From the NCBI GenBank assembly GCA_032164245.1, contig JAVMKO010000010.1, positions 44,910,848-44,974,847 on the forward strand: 64,000 nucleotides of DNA, in the 5' to 3' direction. The first letter of the stretch is position 1; each line of letters begins with the position of its first letter. The position numbers were made by a program, and so were the translations under genes. The notes under the pieces are model-generated. The model searched no databases, was not told the DNA's origin, and worked only from the letters and a program-made list of their open reading frames with translations. Shown in pieces: positions 11,282-22,691 of this stretch. Source of the DNA: Sternotherus odoratus. Taxonomy: Eukaryota > Chordata > Testudines > Kinosternidae.

Positions 11282-11836
11282 CAAGGGTGGACAAACTACA
11301 GCCCTCGGGCCACTTGTGGCCCACGAGATCCTGCCAGGGGAGCGGGGCCAGTGGTTCAGCTCTCCTCAGCTGGGTGCTCTGAGAGCACCCTGGAGAGCAG
11401 CTGGCTGGGCATGTCGCCCGGGACATCAGGCCCAGAGAGTGGGGCTGGCACGCTGCCTGGGACAGTGGGGCTGGTGGATGGCTGGGCACTCAGCCTGGGA
11501 GAGCAGGCCAGAAGCTTGCCCCCCTCCAGCTCTGGGGATCAGGACTGCTGTCTTGCTGCTCTTCACCCTGCTCTTCAGGGATGAGCAGTCATTTTCAGCA
11601 CCATCTTCAGGGAAGATTCTGCAGGCAAAACTCCACATTCTTAAGGTCTGACATCACCCCCCACCCCCCTTCAGTAGAGTTTATTTGAATATCTGTTATT
11701 TTCATGAGTGTTCACGGTCCACCATGAGGCAGTTGGTAGGAGGGGCTCAGAAAGGGGCAGGGCCAAGCTACCCAGCCCTCTATACAGTTTCACAACACTG
11801 AAGTGGCCCTCTGGCCAAAATGTTTGCTCACCCCCG
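11282..11836. mobile_element. Non-autonomous hAT-like element
   Basis: The left end CAAGGGTGGACAAACTACAG and the right end TGTTTGCTCACCCCCG are inverted. Near-identical 8-bp duplications TTTTAGTG (11274-11281) and TTCTAGTG (11837-11844) flank it. The 153-codon open frame inside has no recognisable domain. Confidence 0.75.
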
Positions 11837-12706
11837 TTCTAGTGTATAAAAATGAAACTGACTTGCATTGTAGAGGTTTATTGCAGGAGCCCTGTCCAAG
11901 AGCTGAATAGGATTTTGGAGGGATCTTCCAGCAGGTGAATTGTAACTGGTTAACTAAAGAAACAAAGTTTTCCTCATGCTGTATAGTATGCAGATGAATA
12001 TGAATATATATTTTCTCTTCTCTTCTCCCCCACACATAGTTTATATAAACAATTTTCTGTCTTTGGTAGGCTGAGAGAAAGCTGGGAGTACTTGATGTAT
12101 TTTTCTCCAAAACCATAGAACATATCAGGATCAGGTCTCCTAGACTTTCACAGGCTGGGATTTGTGCTGTCCGATGCAATCACAAAGGCTATGCCACTGT
12201 ACCTTTATACCAAGCCCACAGTGGGCAACAAGAATGCCTTTGGAGGAAGTTACAGTAAGAATTGTTGTTCTCCCCCACCCCATGCCCCCTGCAGTCCAAC
12301 TAAAGCCAGGTTGTTGGCAGAGGCCTTTCCCTGCAGACTGATTCAGGAGGAGCTTCCCCCACCCCTGCAGAGGAGAGAGAACCTATGACCAGGGCTGCAG
12401 TACTCTCCTCTGCTGACACATTATTATTAATCAGTAACACCACAAAGCTTTGCTCTCTAGTGTGTGGGGTGGGGACATAGGGGCTGAGGAGTGCTGTGGG
12501 CAAAGCACCTGTCCTCTGCTGAGTGGACTGGACCTAGAGCCTGTGTGAAATTGTGGCACTTTCCTGCACAGGCTAACAAGTCTTGCTGTCTATGGGGACA
12601 AAGCAGGGATGGGGCTGCAAAGGTGGGTTAATGCAGTAGGCCTTGCTGTAAGCCAGTGAACTGGAGGTGTGAACAGTGAGAGAAGATAAACTAAATGGTT
12701 AGCTAA

Positions 12707-12979
12707 CTACATCTCCTCTTGCTGTTCACACCTCCAGTTCAGCTGCCCTCCCTGATTAGAGATAACAAGCTGGTTCAGCCTCATTTGACCCACCCTGTTA
12801 TCTCTAAACTAGTTCTTGCCTACCTATTTATACATGCCCCTGGACACTTGCACTGCTTGCATCCAAGGATGTGGGTATTAGCTCATGAAAGCTTATGTCA
12901 ATACTTTAGTTAGTCTTTAAGGTGCCACAGGACTTTGTAACTTCTGCAATTCCAGACTAACATGGCTACCTCTCTGAGT
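12707..12979. mobile_element. Turtle interspersed repeat, 3' part
   Basis: Diagnostic blocks are GCTCATGAAAGCTTATG, TTAGTCTTTAAGGTGCCACA and CCAGACTAACATGGCTACC. The same family recurs at 25620-26071. I recognise the family from turtle sequences but not its formal class. Confidence 0.6.
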
Positions 12980-13206
12980 CTTGTAATGATAGTGTGCAAT
13001 AAGCATATCAAACTAATTTTAGATTTCCAACATTACTGCTTTTATCATTTATGTTCAGGTAAAGGAGACAATCCCTGCAAATATTCATTTGTAGAAGGGG
13101 GGGGGGGGTTCATGAGCCTTGACCTTTTAGGGAAAGAGGTTCACAGGTTGTTAAAGTTTGGGAACCACTGTGTAAGGTGCTTGCCTGCATTTCACAATCC
13201 AGCCCA

Positions 13207-13208
<2 letters not shown>

Positions 13209-13244
<36 letters not shown>
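13209..13244. repeat. (GT)18 microsatellite
   Basis: An uninterrupted GT dinucleotide run of 36 nt. Confidence 0.97.
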
Positions 13245-13249
<5 letters not shown>

Positions 13250-13304
13250 TTCTCTTCCTTAAAGGCTGCACTCATTTGTGCTGGGAGTGCTGATGGCTGG
13301 ATTC

Positions 13305-13430
13305 CTAGGGTGACCAGCTGTCCCAATTTAATAGGGACAGTCCTGATTTTGGGGTCTTTTTCTTAAATAGGCTCCTATTACCCCCCACACTTTGTCCTGC
13401 TTTTTCACACTTGCTGTCTGGTCACCCTAG
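13305..13430. mobile_element. Short hAT-like MITE with perfect 13-bp inverted ends
   Basis: The ends CTAGGGTGACCAG and CTGGTCACCCTAG are perfect inverted repeats, and GGATTC occurs at both flanks as a likely target duplication. Confidence 0.75.
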
Positions 13431-13591
13431 GGATTCCAGAAGGGGAGCTGGCTTTTAAACTCCAGGTTAATCAGCCCCTTTAAGACCAGGCAGAGCTGTA
13501 GTAGTAACTTGTGGCTGGGTGTAGCCATACCTCTGCTGGAGGGCAAAAATGTACCTTAATTCAAGCACAACAATCTATTTTTGTCCCAAAG

Positions 13592-13781
13592 CATAGAACA
13601 ACAGGGGTGGAAGGGACCTCAGGAGATCATCTAGTCCAACCCCCTGCACAAAGCAAGGCCAATCCCCAATTAAATCATCTAACAGATTTTTGCCCTATAT
13701 CCCCAAATAGCCCCCTCAAGGACTGAACTCCCAGCCATGGCTTCAGCAGGCCAATATTCAAACCACTGAGCTACCCCTCAG
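13592..13781 (-). mobile_element. tRNA-derived SINE with CR1-like tail (tortoise Pol III/SINE type)
   Basis: Read on the minus strand, it starts with a tRNA-like head GAGGGGTAGCTCAGTGGTTT (A box) and GAGTTCAGTCC (B box). It ends with a CR1-like tail containing GTTGGACTAGATGATCTCC and AGGTCCCTTCCACCCC. A tRNA head on a CR1-type tail is the known structure of the tortoise Pol III/SINE family and is the best taxonomic marker in the window. Confidence 0.8.
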
Positions 13782-15499
13782 CTGCAGCTCTCAAGCAAAG
13801 CCCTCATCATCCTTTGGCAGCTGTGCTCACTGGTGCTTAAATCTCCCCTCCAACATCTGTGGGTCTGCCTGTTCCAGGTCCTACCCTGTACAGTCATTGT
13901 TGAGGCAAAAGCCGATGTTTGCATTTATATTGTTTTTGCAGCCAGTTTCCTAGTGCTCAGTTGATGCTGGAGGAGTATGCCTAGGACTATGGCAGAAGAC
14001 TGAGGGCTGGGACAATCAGTGAATTGGAGCTCAAATAGTAGCAAGTGGTTTAACTCAGCCCCCTCAGATACTGCATGAGCAGTTGATGATTTAACTCTGA
14101 AAGTGACTTGCATGTCTCAAGCACCCAGTACTACAGCAGCCAGATGAAATCAGCTCTCTCATTTCCAGCACCATAGCGGATACTACCACAGCTGTTAAAC
14201 ACTTGCCAATCCTGTACCTTCCCTAATTGTTTCTCCATCTCTGTAACAAGGAGGGTGCAGGCCAGGCTGGACTAGTCAACACCCAGCTGTCTAGCCTAGT
14301 CCCAGCCAGTTGAGGAAACAGCTAATTCTGTAGTGGTCTCATGTGACAGCAGTGGGAAGGTTCCATGCCCCTGCTTATTTACCCACTTCTCCATGACTGA
14401 GAAATAGGCAGACATTCAGTAAGTTTTTAGCTTCCGTTTACACCCCAGCATGCAGATTATCTACACCAGATAATTCATTGCTGCAAGAGAGTTTCCCAAT
14501 ACTCCCCCCCCTCCCCCCAGATGTTTATTCTTGACAAGTTCTTTTTATTCTTGCTAATCTCTAATACGGTAGTGCTGAAGCACATCTGTTCTCCACATAG
14601 TTTCACTCCCCTTGTTTATTAGTGACCCTACTTTCCCCTTGCACAGGATTTTAGCAATTCCACCTTTAGGGGGGTGGAAAGATTAGGTTTAAATCTTGTA
14701 TGCAGCAGTCAGTGTGTCAATTTCTCCCTCCAACCAGTCACAATCTTTTCTCCTCAGGCTGTTAGGTACACACTAACATTCTCTGACATTTCAATTACTG
14801 GTTGCCTCTGTGTCAGTTAAGAGATTATGAAGTATCAGTGATTGGTTACACCTTGTGAAATCAAATCTGTATTTCCATTTAAATGAGTTGGTGACAGGTT
14901 TTTAAAATGAACCCTGATAATGATCACTGGAAGTGATCACTGATCTTATCCATCAAAAGTGATTCAGGGGGAAAAAGAAAAGAAAAAAAAACCTTCCCAG
15001 CCTGCTTACATGGGCTCTATTCTCATCTGGAATGTTTCCTACCCTCTTTCCTGCCTAAAAGTTCTGATGAAAGCCCCTTGCTGTCTAATAGAAACATGAA
15101 AAGGTCAAAGTGTATTCATCTATTTTAACTTTTCCTCCCCTTTCAGTGTGGGAAGGGGTCCAATTTGCACATACAACTATTACTGATGCCCTAAGGGGCG
15201 GTCTTTGTTTTAGCCCCAGACAGCACTGCAAGCTTCCCCAGTGCACCTTAGGCATGACCTGGCAAGGCAAGGCAGGAATTTTCAGTCCTTGGTCTCCAAC
15301 CAAGAAGGGAGCCACATGTTATGACCATGGAAATCTCTCCACCAAGACCTGGGCTGAAACCCACTGAACCACCACCAGGTCACTGCAGCCCTGGGCTGGC
15401 TGTGTAGGCCACATACCCCAGCCTGGAACGACTGTCTCACTACCATTCCCTTGAGTCATCCAAATCTCAGAGGACTTAAAGAAGAGCAGCACACAGAGA

Positions 15500-18400
15500 T
15501 CAGGCTCTGTCTTTTATTTATATACAAACATGTAAAAGCGCCAACAGTTTGCTTTTCTAAGCACAGAATAATTCACTTCTGACATCAAAGCTGACACCTG
15601 AACCACAAGTCAGAACTCCACCCCAGAGTTCATTTTAAGACTTCCAGTTGATTTAAAATGTTTACTCAAATATACAGAGTACAAATACCCTTGCACTGGA
15701 GCAGTTTAAAATCAGGGCCATGCTTTGGGCTGTTTCTCTCAACCAATCAGCTTAAAGAACAAAATCAACCATTTCACATTCATGACCCGGAGGGCCAGAG
15801 CCCCCCCCCCGAATACGACTGACCCACTTTAAATGAGGAGGGTGACAGACAACCAGAGAGAGAGCAGATGTTCCCTGTGTTTTGATGGCATGCACTCAAG
15901 ATGCATGAACCAGAAAGGATTACATCAGCTGGAATAAACTGAAGTACAGAGCCACTGAAAAATGGCATCCCAACAACATTAGCTAGTTTTAACCCTCAAA
16001 AAAAAAAATCTATATTTCTTCTTCCTAGTATAAAAAAGGAACCAGAACAGAATCCCGTGCATAGAATAATTCATACCATACCCATTAGTGTTGGACCTCT
16101 GTTCAGTGACGCTTCGTTTTCATGCAACAATTGACTGGGCTTGAAGGGTAGAGGATTCACATTTCCGGTAAGTTAGTTACAACCTGGTAGCCATTTAATA
16201 ATATAGTTAAATTACATTAAAAACAAGCCCCCTCTACAGTGCTGGGCTGAGTTATCTACACACTTGGACGCACTGCTATATTAGTGGGGAGTAATGAAAT
16301 GTCGGGCCCTAGGTAGCACAGTGAAAAAGTGCATGGGAGACAGAAAATCTGGTGAATCTCCCTCAAACATAGACATTAAACGAACGTGAACAGAACAAAA
16401 TAAGAACAAGGCATACGATGCAAACCTGCACATGTAGGGAGACAGCAGTGTAAGACCGGCATAGGCATAAATGGCTAGAGCCATACCCCTTCCCTTTCAC
16501 TGCACGGGTTCATTAGATGGGTGTTTCATTGGGGGGGGGGGGGGGAAGGGAGGCTAAGAGCATCAGCTAGAGCTGAGGGTGATGAAGGTGGACTAGTGTA
16601 GGGACTCCTCAGGCATCCAGACTGCAGCCCCACCTTGTGCTCTTGACTGCAGACTTGGTGAGGGATTTGGACTAGACATCCAGTAAGGTCACTAGGCCAT
16701 TGCACTTGTGATTGGCCACTGAGATGAACCCAGATCCCTGGTGATAAAGGCTAATGACTACACCACTGAGGCCCAGGTAAAAGCTTCTTAGAAAGTCAAG
16801 GCAATGGAAATACAGATGCACACACAATTCCTGTTATCTCACACTAGACAGCCAGCTACAGCTTGTCCACGTGGGAGCTTGGAGCACAGTGGGCCCCCAA
16901 TCTCCTGAATTCCACTGAACAAATGGGAACAAGGTAAGGCCCATTGTTCTAGCTTTCTTCTCATGCTCATTGTCCACTAGATTTGGGGGTGAGGTGGGTG
17001 AAGGAGCAGGAAAAAAACCTGCTACTTAGTGCTGAGAACCAACTTTCACCCCCTCCCACAGGCTGAGCTTTCACCTCTCTCACTGACACAGGCTCTGTTC
17101 CTAATGCCAGAGGCATACGGTGGGGTCGACAGCACCTGAAGGGTTAAAGTGGCTTCATGATTCCAGCACACTGATGGCAGGAGCTACTGCTCCATTCCCC
17201 TCCCAGGGCTTGTAAGGGAAGTGTCCCAAGACTACAACTGAGGATGGGAATTTTAGTAGCTGCCAATTTCCGTGCAGAACTAGCGGGTTAATGCCTGCAC
17301 CCACACTGCACGTAGAGGCCACTCTTCATCTGTGCCTCAAATGGTGGCAGATGTCCTGTGTGTGTAATCATCCTGGGGCTACAGGAGCCGTTACACCCAT
17401 GGAAGAGTCAGACCTAGAGCGAGACAGCCAGGGACGGACACCTGAGGCTCCAAGATCCCAAAGCACTTCAAAAGAAACAGAACCGCACCCCTGAAAACAT
17501 CCCCTGGCCACCTGCAAACTAAACAGAGCTGTTGCTTCCCCATCTCCTTCAGGGCAAGGCAGAGTTGGCTGGGCTCAAGGCAGGAAACAAATGTTACCTT
17601 TACCCAGCTGCATGGCACAGCCCGATGTAAAAGCACAACATACAGAACTAAACCAAAATAAAACCTTCCTTTTAACACTGTAGTCCAAGGATGACAGCCC
17701 ACCTGTATCCAGCAACATGCACCCCCGTTGCCGCTAGCCTACAGACAAAGCAGGGAAACTGAGTGAGTCTAGGTGTCCAAAGAAAGCGAACAGGCAGAAG
17801 CACTGCGCTGCCTGCAGGTAGGTCGCCCCTTCCTGGGGCTGGACGGATGCGCTTGCTTTGAATTTGTGGCTTGTAGAGGACTGCACCACTCAACTAAACA
17901 ACTACAGGATCGGTCTGCTTTAAAGAGGCAGAGCTGGTGAGCACAACCTGCGCGAGCCCTGCGGGAGCATCTCAGCGGATTCACAGCGTCCAGAGAAATA
18001 AGTGAGCTGCAGCATGGAATGGAAGGAACGTAACCCCCTATTGTAATGGCTCAGTCGATCACTAAGTGGGCAAGAGCCGATTGGAATGGCCAGCCCTGCA
18101 TGCTGCCAGTTGAAGGATGTCTGCCTTACATCACGGTCATCTTTAACAGTGGCTACCAATAGTGATTGATGGGGGACGGGGAGGATGCAGGATAGTGAGG
18201 TAGGACAAACCACCAGAGGTGGCTCTGATGGGCAGACATAATCCAGGAAGGGGAAGTCTTCTGTGCAGGCTGATGCCTCATTTGCAATCCTAGTTCTAAG
18301 CCCTCTGCAAACAGCTGTAAGAGTGAGAAGAGGAGGGGCCAGCTGGAACCGCAAGGCGAGTGTTGCAGCTGTTCAATCTCACAGCCTAGCCCAGCTCACA

Positions 18401-18611
18401 TGTACACACTGGTGGTGGTGTGGGCCTACAGCTTCCTTGTCAGTGTGTGAGTACTGTCGCTCTACTACAGCATTCTAAGCTCTTTAAAATAGAAGGGGAA
18501 ATAAACACACACTACCGACGAAGGGCTAAGCAAAGGAGCATTCTGCATGTGTAGATCGGCGTGGAGGAGGGGGTGACGTCATTCCAGCGGGTGTGGCTCC
18601 CAGGGGTGCTG
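15500..18611 (-). other. CDIP1: CDIP1 3' UTR (~3.1 kb)
   Basis: There are no supported exons between the CDIP1 stop and the minus-strand AATAAA at 15518-15513. A single long 3' UTR is therefore the simplest reading. It contains a G run near 16532 and a degraded tRNA-type SINE around 16670-16790. Confidence 0.55.
15513..15518 (-). terminator. Probable CDIP1 poly(A) signal
   Basis: TTTATT on the plus strand reads AATAAA on the gene strand. It follows about 3.1 kb of sequence free of exons. Confidence 0.5.
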
Positions 18612-18723
18612 TTAGCACATGCGCTTATACGTGTAGATGTAGGCTTTGCAGTTGGGACAAGTGTGTGTCACATCCTTGAAGTCGTCTATTAGACATGGAA
18701 TGAAGCAGCAGCCCAGATCACAT
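18612..18723 (-). CDS. CDIP1: CDIP1 last coding exon (second half of LITAF domain)
   Basis: The exon begins with one base completing Gly165, then [24 protein letters not shown], and YIYTYKRMC followed by TAA (18614-18612). It carries the second Cys pair of the zinc site. Confidence 0.96.
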
Positions 18724-21594
18724 CTGGAAAAGGAGGGAGATCAAAGCCAAGTGAGCGGGGGCAGGGCACAGCACGCACCGGGGGGGCCTCCACTCCGCCA
18801 TTCATAGCCTGGCTGACTAAGTACACAAGCACATGGTGTACTTAGTCTCTCCCCCCCCCCCTCCCCCCCCCAGAATAGGGACACTGCTGCCACCCTAGAC
18901 ACCCAGTGAAACCTACCCCCACTGAACCCGGGGGCTTCCTTGGTAAGTCCTAGCATCCCTTTGGTGACTCAGTACGGAGACCCCCCACTCCCCTCCCAGC
19001 AGGCTGAGAAGAGCAAAGCCTTTTAAGGGTCCAAAACGCCTGATTTAACATCATTCACCACTGGATGGAAGCTCACAATTGGGAACACAGGGACACCCAG
19101 CAGGAAATTCTCCTTCCAGCTAAACCCCCAGTCTGCAGACACGCCCCCTCCCCCCGCCAGGCGCTCTCCCAACACCTCGGCTGCGGGGCAGCTTCCTGCT
19201 AGTACCAGAGCTGTACTAGGAAGGGGCCAGAGCCCATCAGCAACTGGCCTCAAGCCCAGCTAAGATGAAAGGGACAGGCACAGGGTCACCAGGCAAGGCA
19301 AAGGATTGGTGCAGAGCCAATCACATACACACTGCAGCTTGGGACCCCCATGATGCCCCTGTCACTTGGCCCAATTTCCTTCCCCTCCAGCAGCAGGCAA
19401 GAGGACATTCAAGGCCCAGTCTTATGTGGGGCTCTGTAGGGGATAAAGCCAGCTGGGTGAGTAGCCAGTTAACAGAGGAGAGGTCAGTGCTGCTTGGGCA
19501 AGTCCATCACTTGCTCCTTTAGCTCATCCCTCCCCCAATCCATCAGTGACCCGAGACCAGCAAAGTTCCTCCTCCCGGCACATACCCGACGAAGCAGCAG
19601 AAGAAGCCGAGGAGGAAGTTCATGAGCCCTATCTCATGCGTGATCGTGGTGGTGATGGCCTGCTGGCAGTGAGGACACACCGTCTGCACAGGGCTCCCCT
19701 GGAATATTTCCCCTTGCAGCACGGTGACCGTGGTTGCAGCCCCCGATGGTACAAGGACAGTTGCTGTGTGGCCACCCGGAGAGGGGTAATGTCCCGCAGC
19801 CGGGTAATAGCCCATGGGAGGGTGAGGTCCTGGGGGTGGATAATAGCCTGCCAGTGATAAACACACACACAGTAAGAGGCCTTGGCACATTAACAAGCGA
19901 TCCCTACGCCGCGAGACTACGTTAGCACCCAGCTGCTCAGTGCTCCCCAGCTGGCTGGCTCTGTGGGCTCAGCAATGACAGTTTCTACACTGATTATGGG
20001 GGCCCTACTGAGCTGGGTACTGTACAATGAGTCGTGGGCAATGTTCCCTCTAATTTTTGACAGGCCGCGTGTGCCCAGGTGTGTGCGTGCCGTGTTTCAC
20101 GGTGTGTGCAGGGTTTCGGATCTGTGTGCGCGCGCACAGCTTAGAGGGAACAGCAGTCATAGGCACGTCGCAGCCCTGTAACTGCTAACCCAGCACATGG
20201 CTCTGTGCAGAGAGGAACTGTGCAGAGTCAGTCGCAGATTACCACGGACACCTCTCCAGAAAGGCAGGCTGTAGGGGCCTGGGAGCTCCTTCCTTGGCAC
20301 TAGGAGAATGCCAGACCCCTAGAGAGCATCTCCTCTGCCCACAGCACAGAACCCAGCAGCAAAGCTCGGGGAGCTCTTGAGAGTACAGAGCAGCCTCTGT
20401 GTTTGCCTGCAGGGTCCTGACAGTAACTGGCACCGGCTCCCGTGACACCAGATCCTCTCCTGCCATGCCACAGAGAGCAGCGACTGTGTATTCACTAACA
20501 GGGCAGCTGGTGTGGCGAGACGCCCAGGCTGCTGTGGGGAGCAGGCAATAGCCCAGTCAGATTGCTGGGCTCCCCTCACTGCACCAAGACAAGGCGTCTG
20601 GAAGGTGCACACATTCATCGGCGCGGAAAGCCATTCTCCGCATTACCCAGCCCCTCCAATACTCACCATGGGGCATGTAGGGCACAGAGCCATCTGCGGA
20701 AATGGGAGGGGGGATGTACCCCGGCTGCAGGGGTGGCTCGTACGGGGGTGGCCCGAAATCAGAAGGGGGAACAGGCATCCCATAGGGCTGGACTCCAGCA
20801 GTGGAGACTCCGTCTGAAAGGAAAGGCGGAAGGAGGTCACTGGGGGAGAGCAGAGGGGCGAGGCAGTGGGTGGCAAAGCACAGCTGAGCCAAGGCGTTCT
20901 AAGCTGACCCCCCAGCTATGGAAAGGAGGGGGGGGGAGGAGTGGGAATGCAGCACTCTCAGGGAGGAGGCGGGGTTGGGGTGGGGACTTTGGGAATGGGG
21001 TTGGAATGGGGGTGGAACAGGAGAGGAGGCAGGGCAGGGCAGGGTGGGGGGCACATGAGCACCCACCGACGCCAGGAGAAGTTGGCGCCTATGAACTGGC
21101 CAACAGCTGAGTTGCTGGTTGGAAGGCTCAGGAGAGAGAGGCAGGCCCTGCCGTGTGGGGCTAGAGTCTAGCCTGCACAAAGAGTCACTTGGCTGGGTGA
21201 CCAGACTCCTTGGCAGTCAGGAGACCCTGGGATGGTTTTATTATAGCTTCTCCAAGCTGCCCGCTGCATAACTGCACCACAGACCCCTCCTTGTCTCCCT
21301 GTTAGGGAGTAAAGGCTCTGAAATCGAGGTGGAGCAACGTGCTGACTTCACTGCAGTAGCAGCTCTGCATCAATCCCAGTGCACCCCACCCCGCAGTGTG
21401 TCCGTACGGAGACCACCTGCCCTGGGGTTTCCCCTGCATCTGCCCTGCTCCCACCGCCACTGGGACAGAATCACAACATAGCTGGGATGCGCCATCCTCC
21501 GTAACTTACCTGACATGGTGGGTGGGCCATTCTTCTCTTCTATTAGGGGTGCAGAAGGTCCCCCTGGGTAGGGTGGGGGAGGGTCACTGGACAT
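18612..21594 (-). CDS. CDIP1: Cell death-inducing p53-target protein 1 (LITAF-domain protein), complete CDS, 201 aa
   Basis: The family protein is a LITAF-like zinc-binding membrane-associated protein of late endosomes and lysosomes, reported as a p53 target that promotes TNF-dependent apoptosis. Coding exons in reading order are 21594-21510, 20813-20667, 19847-19586 and 18723-18612, and all phases join. Residues 1-100 are Pro/Gly/Tyr-rich with PPPPY (5-9), PSAP (13-16) and PPPY (51-54). These match the known NEDD4-WW and TSG101 docking types. The LITAF domain follows, with CPHC at 135-138, a hydrophobic Cys-rich hairpin at about 150-177 and CPNC at 187-190. The four Cys are the expected zinc ligands. 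Human CDIP1 is 208 residues, and the difference lies in the proline-rich part. The gene sits tail-to-tail with HMOX2. The start codon is the only ATG in frame before [12 protein letters not shown], 14 nt after the acceptor. Confidence 0.96.
19586..19847 (-). CDS. CDIP1: CDIP1 third coding exon (first half of LITAF domain)
   Basis: The 262-nt exon lies between TGGCAG and GTATGT. It encodes the [15 protein letters not shown] repeat region, the strongly conserved [20 protein letters not shown] segment, CPHC and the start of the hydrophobic hairpin. Confidence 0.96.
20039..20154. mobile_element. Short MITE with TGTTCCCTCTAA ends
   Basis: Inverted ends CAATGTTCCCTCTAA and TTAGAGGGAACAGCAG bracket a GTGTGCG-rich interior. 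Imperfect TCGTGGG/TCATAGG duplications flank it. It lies in a CDIP1 intron. Confidence 0.65.
20667..20813 (-). CDS. CDIP1: CDIP1 second coding exon (proline-rich)
   Basis: The 147-nt exon lies between TTTCAG and GTGAGT. It encodes residues 30-77, including GPPPYEPP and [12 protein letters not shown]. Confidence 0.94.
21510..21594 (-). CDS. CDIP1: CDIP1 first coding exon
   Basis: It encodes [20 protein letters not shown] onward to residue 28 plus one base, and its donor is GTAAGTT. The acceptor TTTGCAG places the exon start at 21608, so 14 nt of 5' UTR precede the ATG. Confidence 0.95.
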
Positions 21595-22373
21595 CGCTTA
21601 CAGCTGGTCTGCAAAGAAAAGAATGACAGTACATACAAACTTATCACCCTTGGAAGTACAGAGGCATCCACTCCCCCACACCCCCCCAGTGCAGCTCAAT
21701 GCAGGCTGAGCTTTAGGGTGACCAATGGGAACCGGATTTTTCCACGAGTGTAATTTTTGTGGGATCCTAACCCAGCTCATCGACGCACTGCAGCCTTAAC
21801 ATCCTGGGCTGTGATCTTGTCCTCATATCTCCCAAGCTAAGCAGCTCGAGGTGGGGCCAGAACTTATGGGAAACCCATGGTGCTGCTGAGAGCACTGCTG
21901 CTGATTCAGTGACCCTCGGTCCTTGGAGCTGGTGCTAAAATTAACCCAGCTCAGTGTTGAAGGTGCTATGCTGGAGGAGCTGAGCTTGCGGAAAGGATGC
22001 ATAACAATACACCTAACCACTGTGGCATTTTTTCATGAAAGGGAAAATATTAACCCAAGTGTCCAAATTTGATTTTAAGTAACTACATTCTACCTCCCTA
22101 TATACTCCTATTGTTTCAACTGGCTACGTTATCCTTCGTCTCCTACTTAAAAAGGCTGTAGAGAGTTAAACAGCAGCTGCAGGTCACTGATGCAATTCCT
22201 GCATATATTTCCTAAATGCTTTGGGATTATTCAGGATGGAAGCTGCCCTACAAAAGAGATCAGCAGCATCACAATGGGATCAGAGGTAGAGGACGCATGT
22301 CTGAAATAAACACAGGGCCTGAACTCTGGATCCACACTTCGCTAGGGTTAGAATCAAAGCTTTGTCTTGTGTT

Positions 22374-22398
22374 AAAACAAAACAAAACAAAACAAAAC
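22374..22398. repeat. (AAAAC)n simple repeat
   Basis: About five AAAAC units in tandem. Confidence 0.9.
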
Positions 22399-22653
22399 AC
22401 ACCTAGGTGGACAAGAACAGGAAGAAAAATACTATAAAGCATTGAAGGAAATTAAATATTTGCTCCTAGAAGTTCCTAGTCAGCTTCTGAGAGAGGCTTA
22501 GGAAAAGGATCATCTTTAGTTTCCAAATAGTTTTACCTTTCTTCTCCCTCGAGCTGGGCAAATCAGATGCCCTGAGTCAAGAAAATGACAAAATTCTTGT
22601 CTAAATTATGTAGGTGAAAGTCATGTGAATCGGATGCAGCTGTGGGAGGGGAA

Positions 22654-22659
22654 ACACAC

Positions 22660-22691
<32 letters not shown>
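22654..22691. repeat. (AC)n microsatellite with one interruption
   Basis: A CA dinucleotide run of 38 nt broken by a single CG. Confidence 0.95.

Larger units (their letters stand above)
10771..15499. other. Intergenic region between convergent HMOX2 and CDIP1
   Basis: No coding sequence is supported. The region holds a hAT-like element (11282-11836), a turtle 3'-end repeat (12707-12979), a GT microsatellite, a short hAT-like MITE (13305-13430) and a complete tRNA/CR1-tailed SINE (13592-13781). The stretch from about 13800 to 15500 shows nothing I can name. Confidence 0.7.

Noticed and set aside
11123..11584. 153-codon plus-strand open frame
   Set aside because: Most of it lies in the non-autonomous hAT-like element at 11282-11836 and it has no domain or splice context.
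13720..13781. Possible tRNA gene on the minus strand (A- and B-box-like sequence)
   Set aside because: The sequence continues into a CR1-like tail and lacks an acceptor-stem complement, so it is a SINE head.
20562..21110. 182-codon plus-strand open frame
   Set aside because: It is antisense to the CDIP1 proline-rich exon and intron, with no recognisable domain. It is a GC-driven shadow frame.
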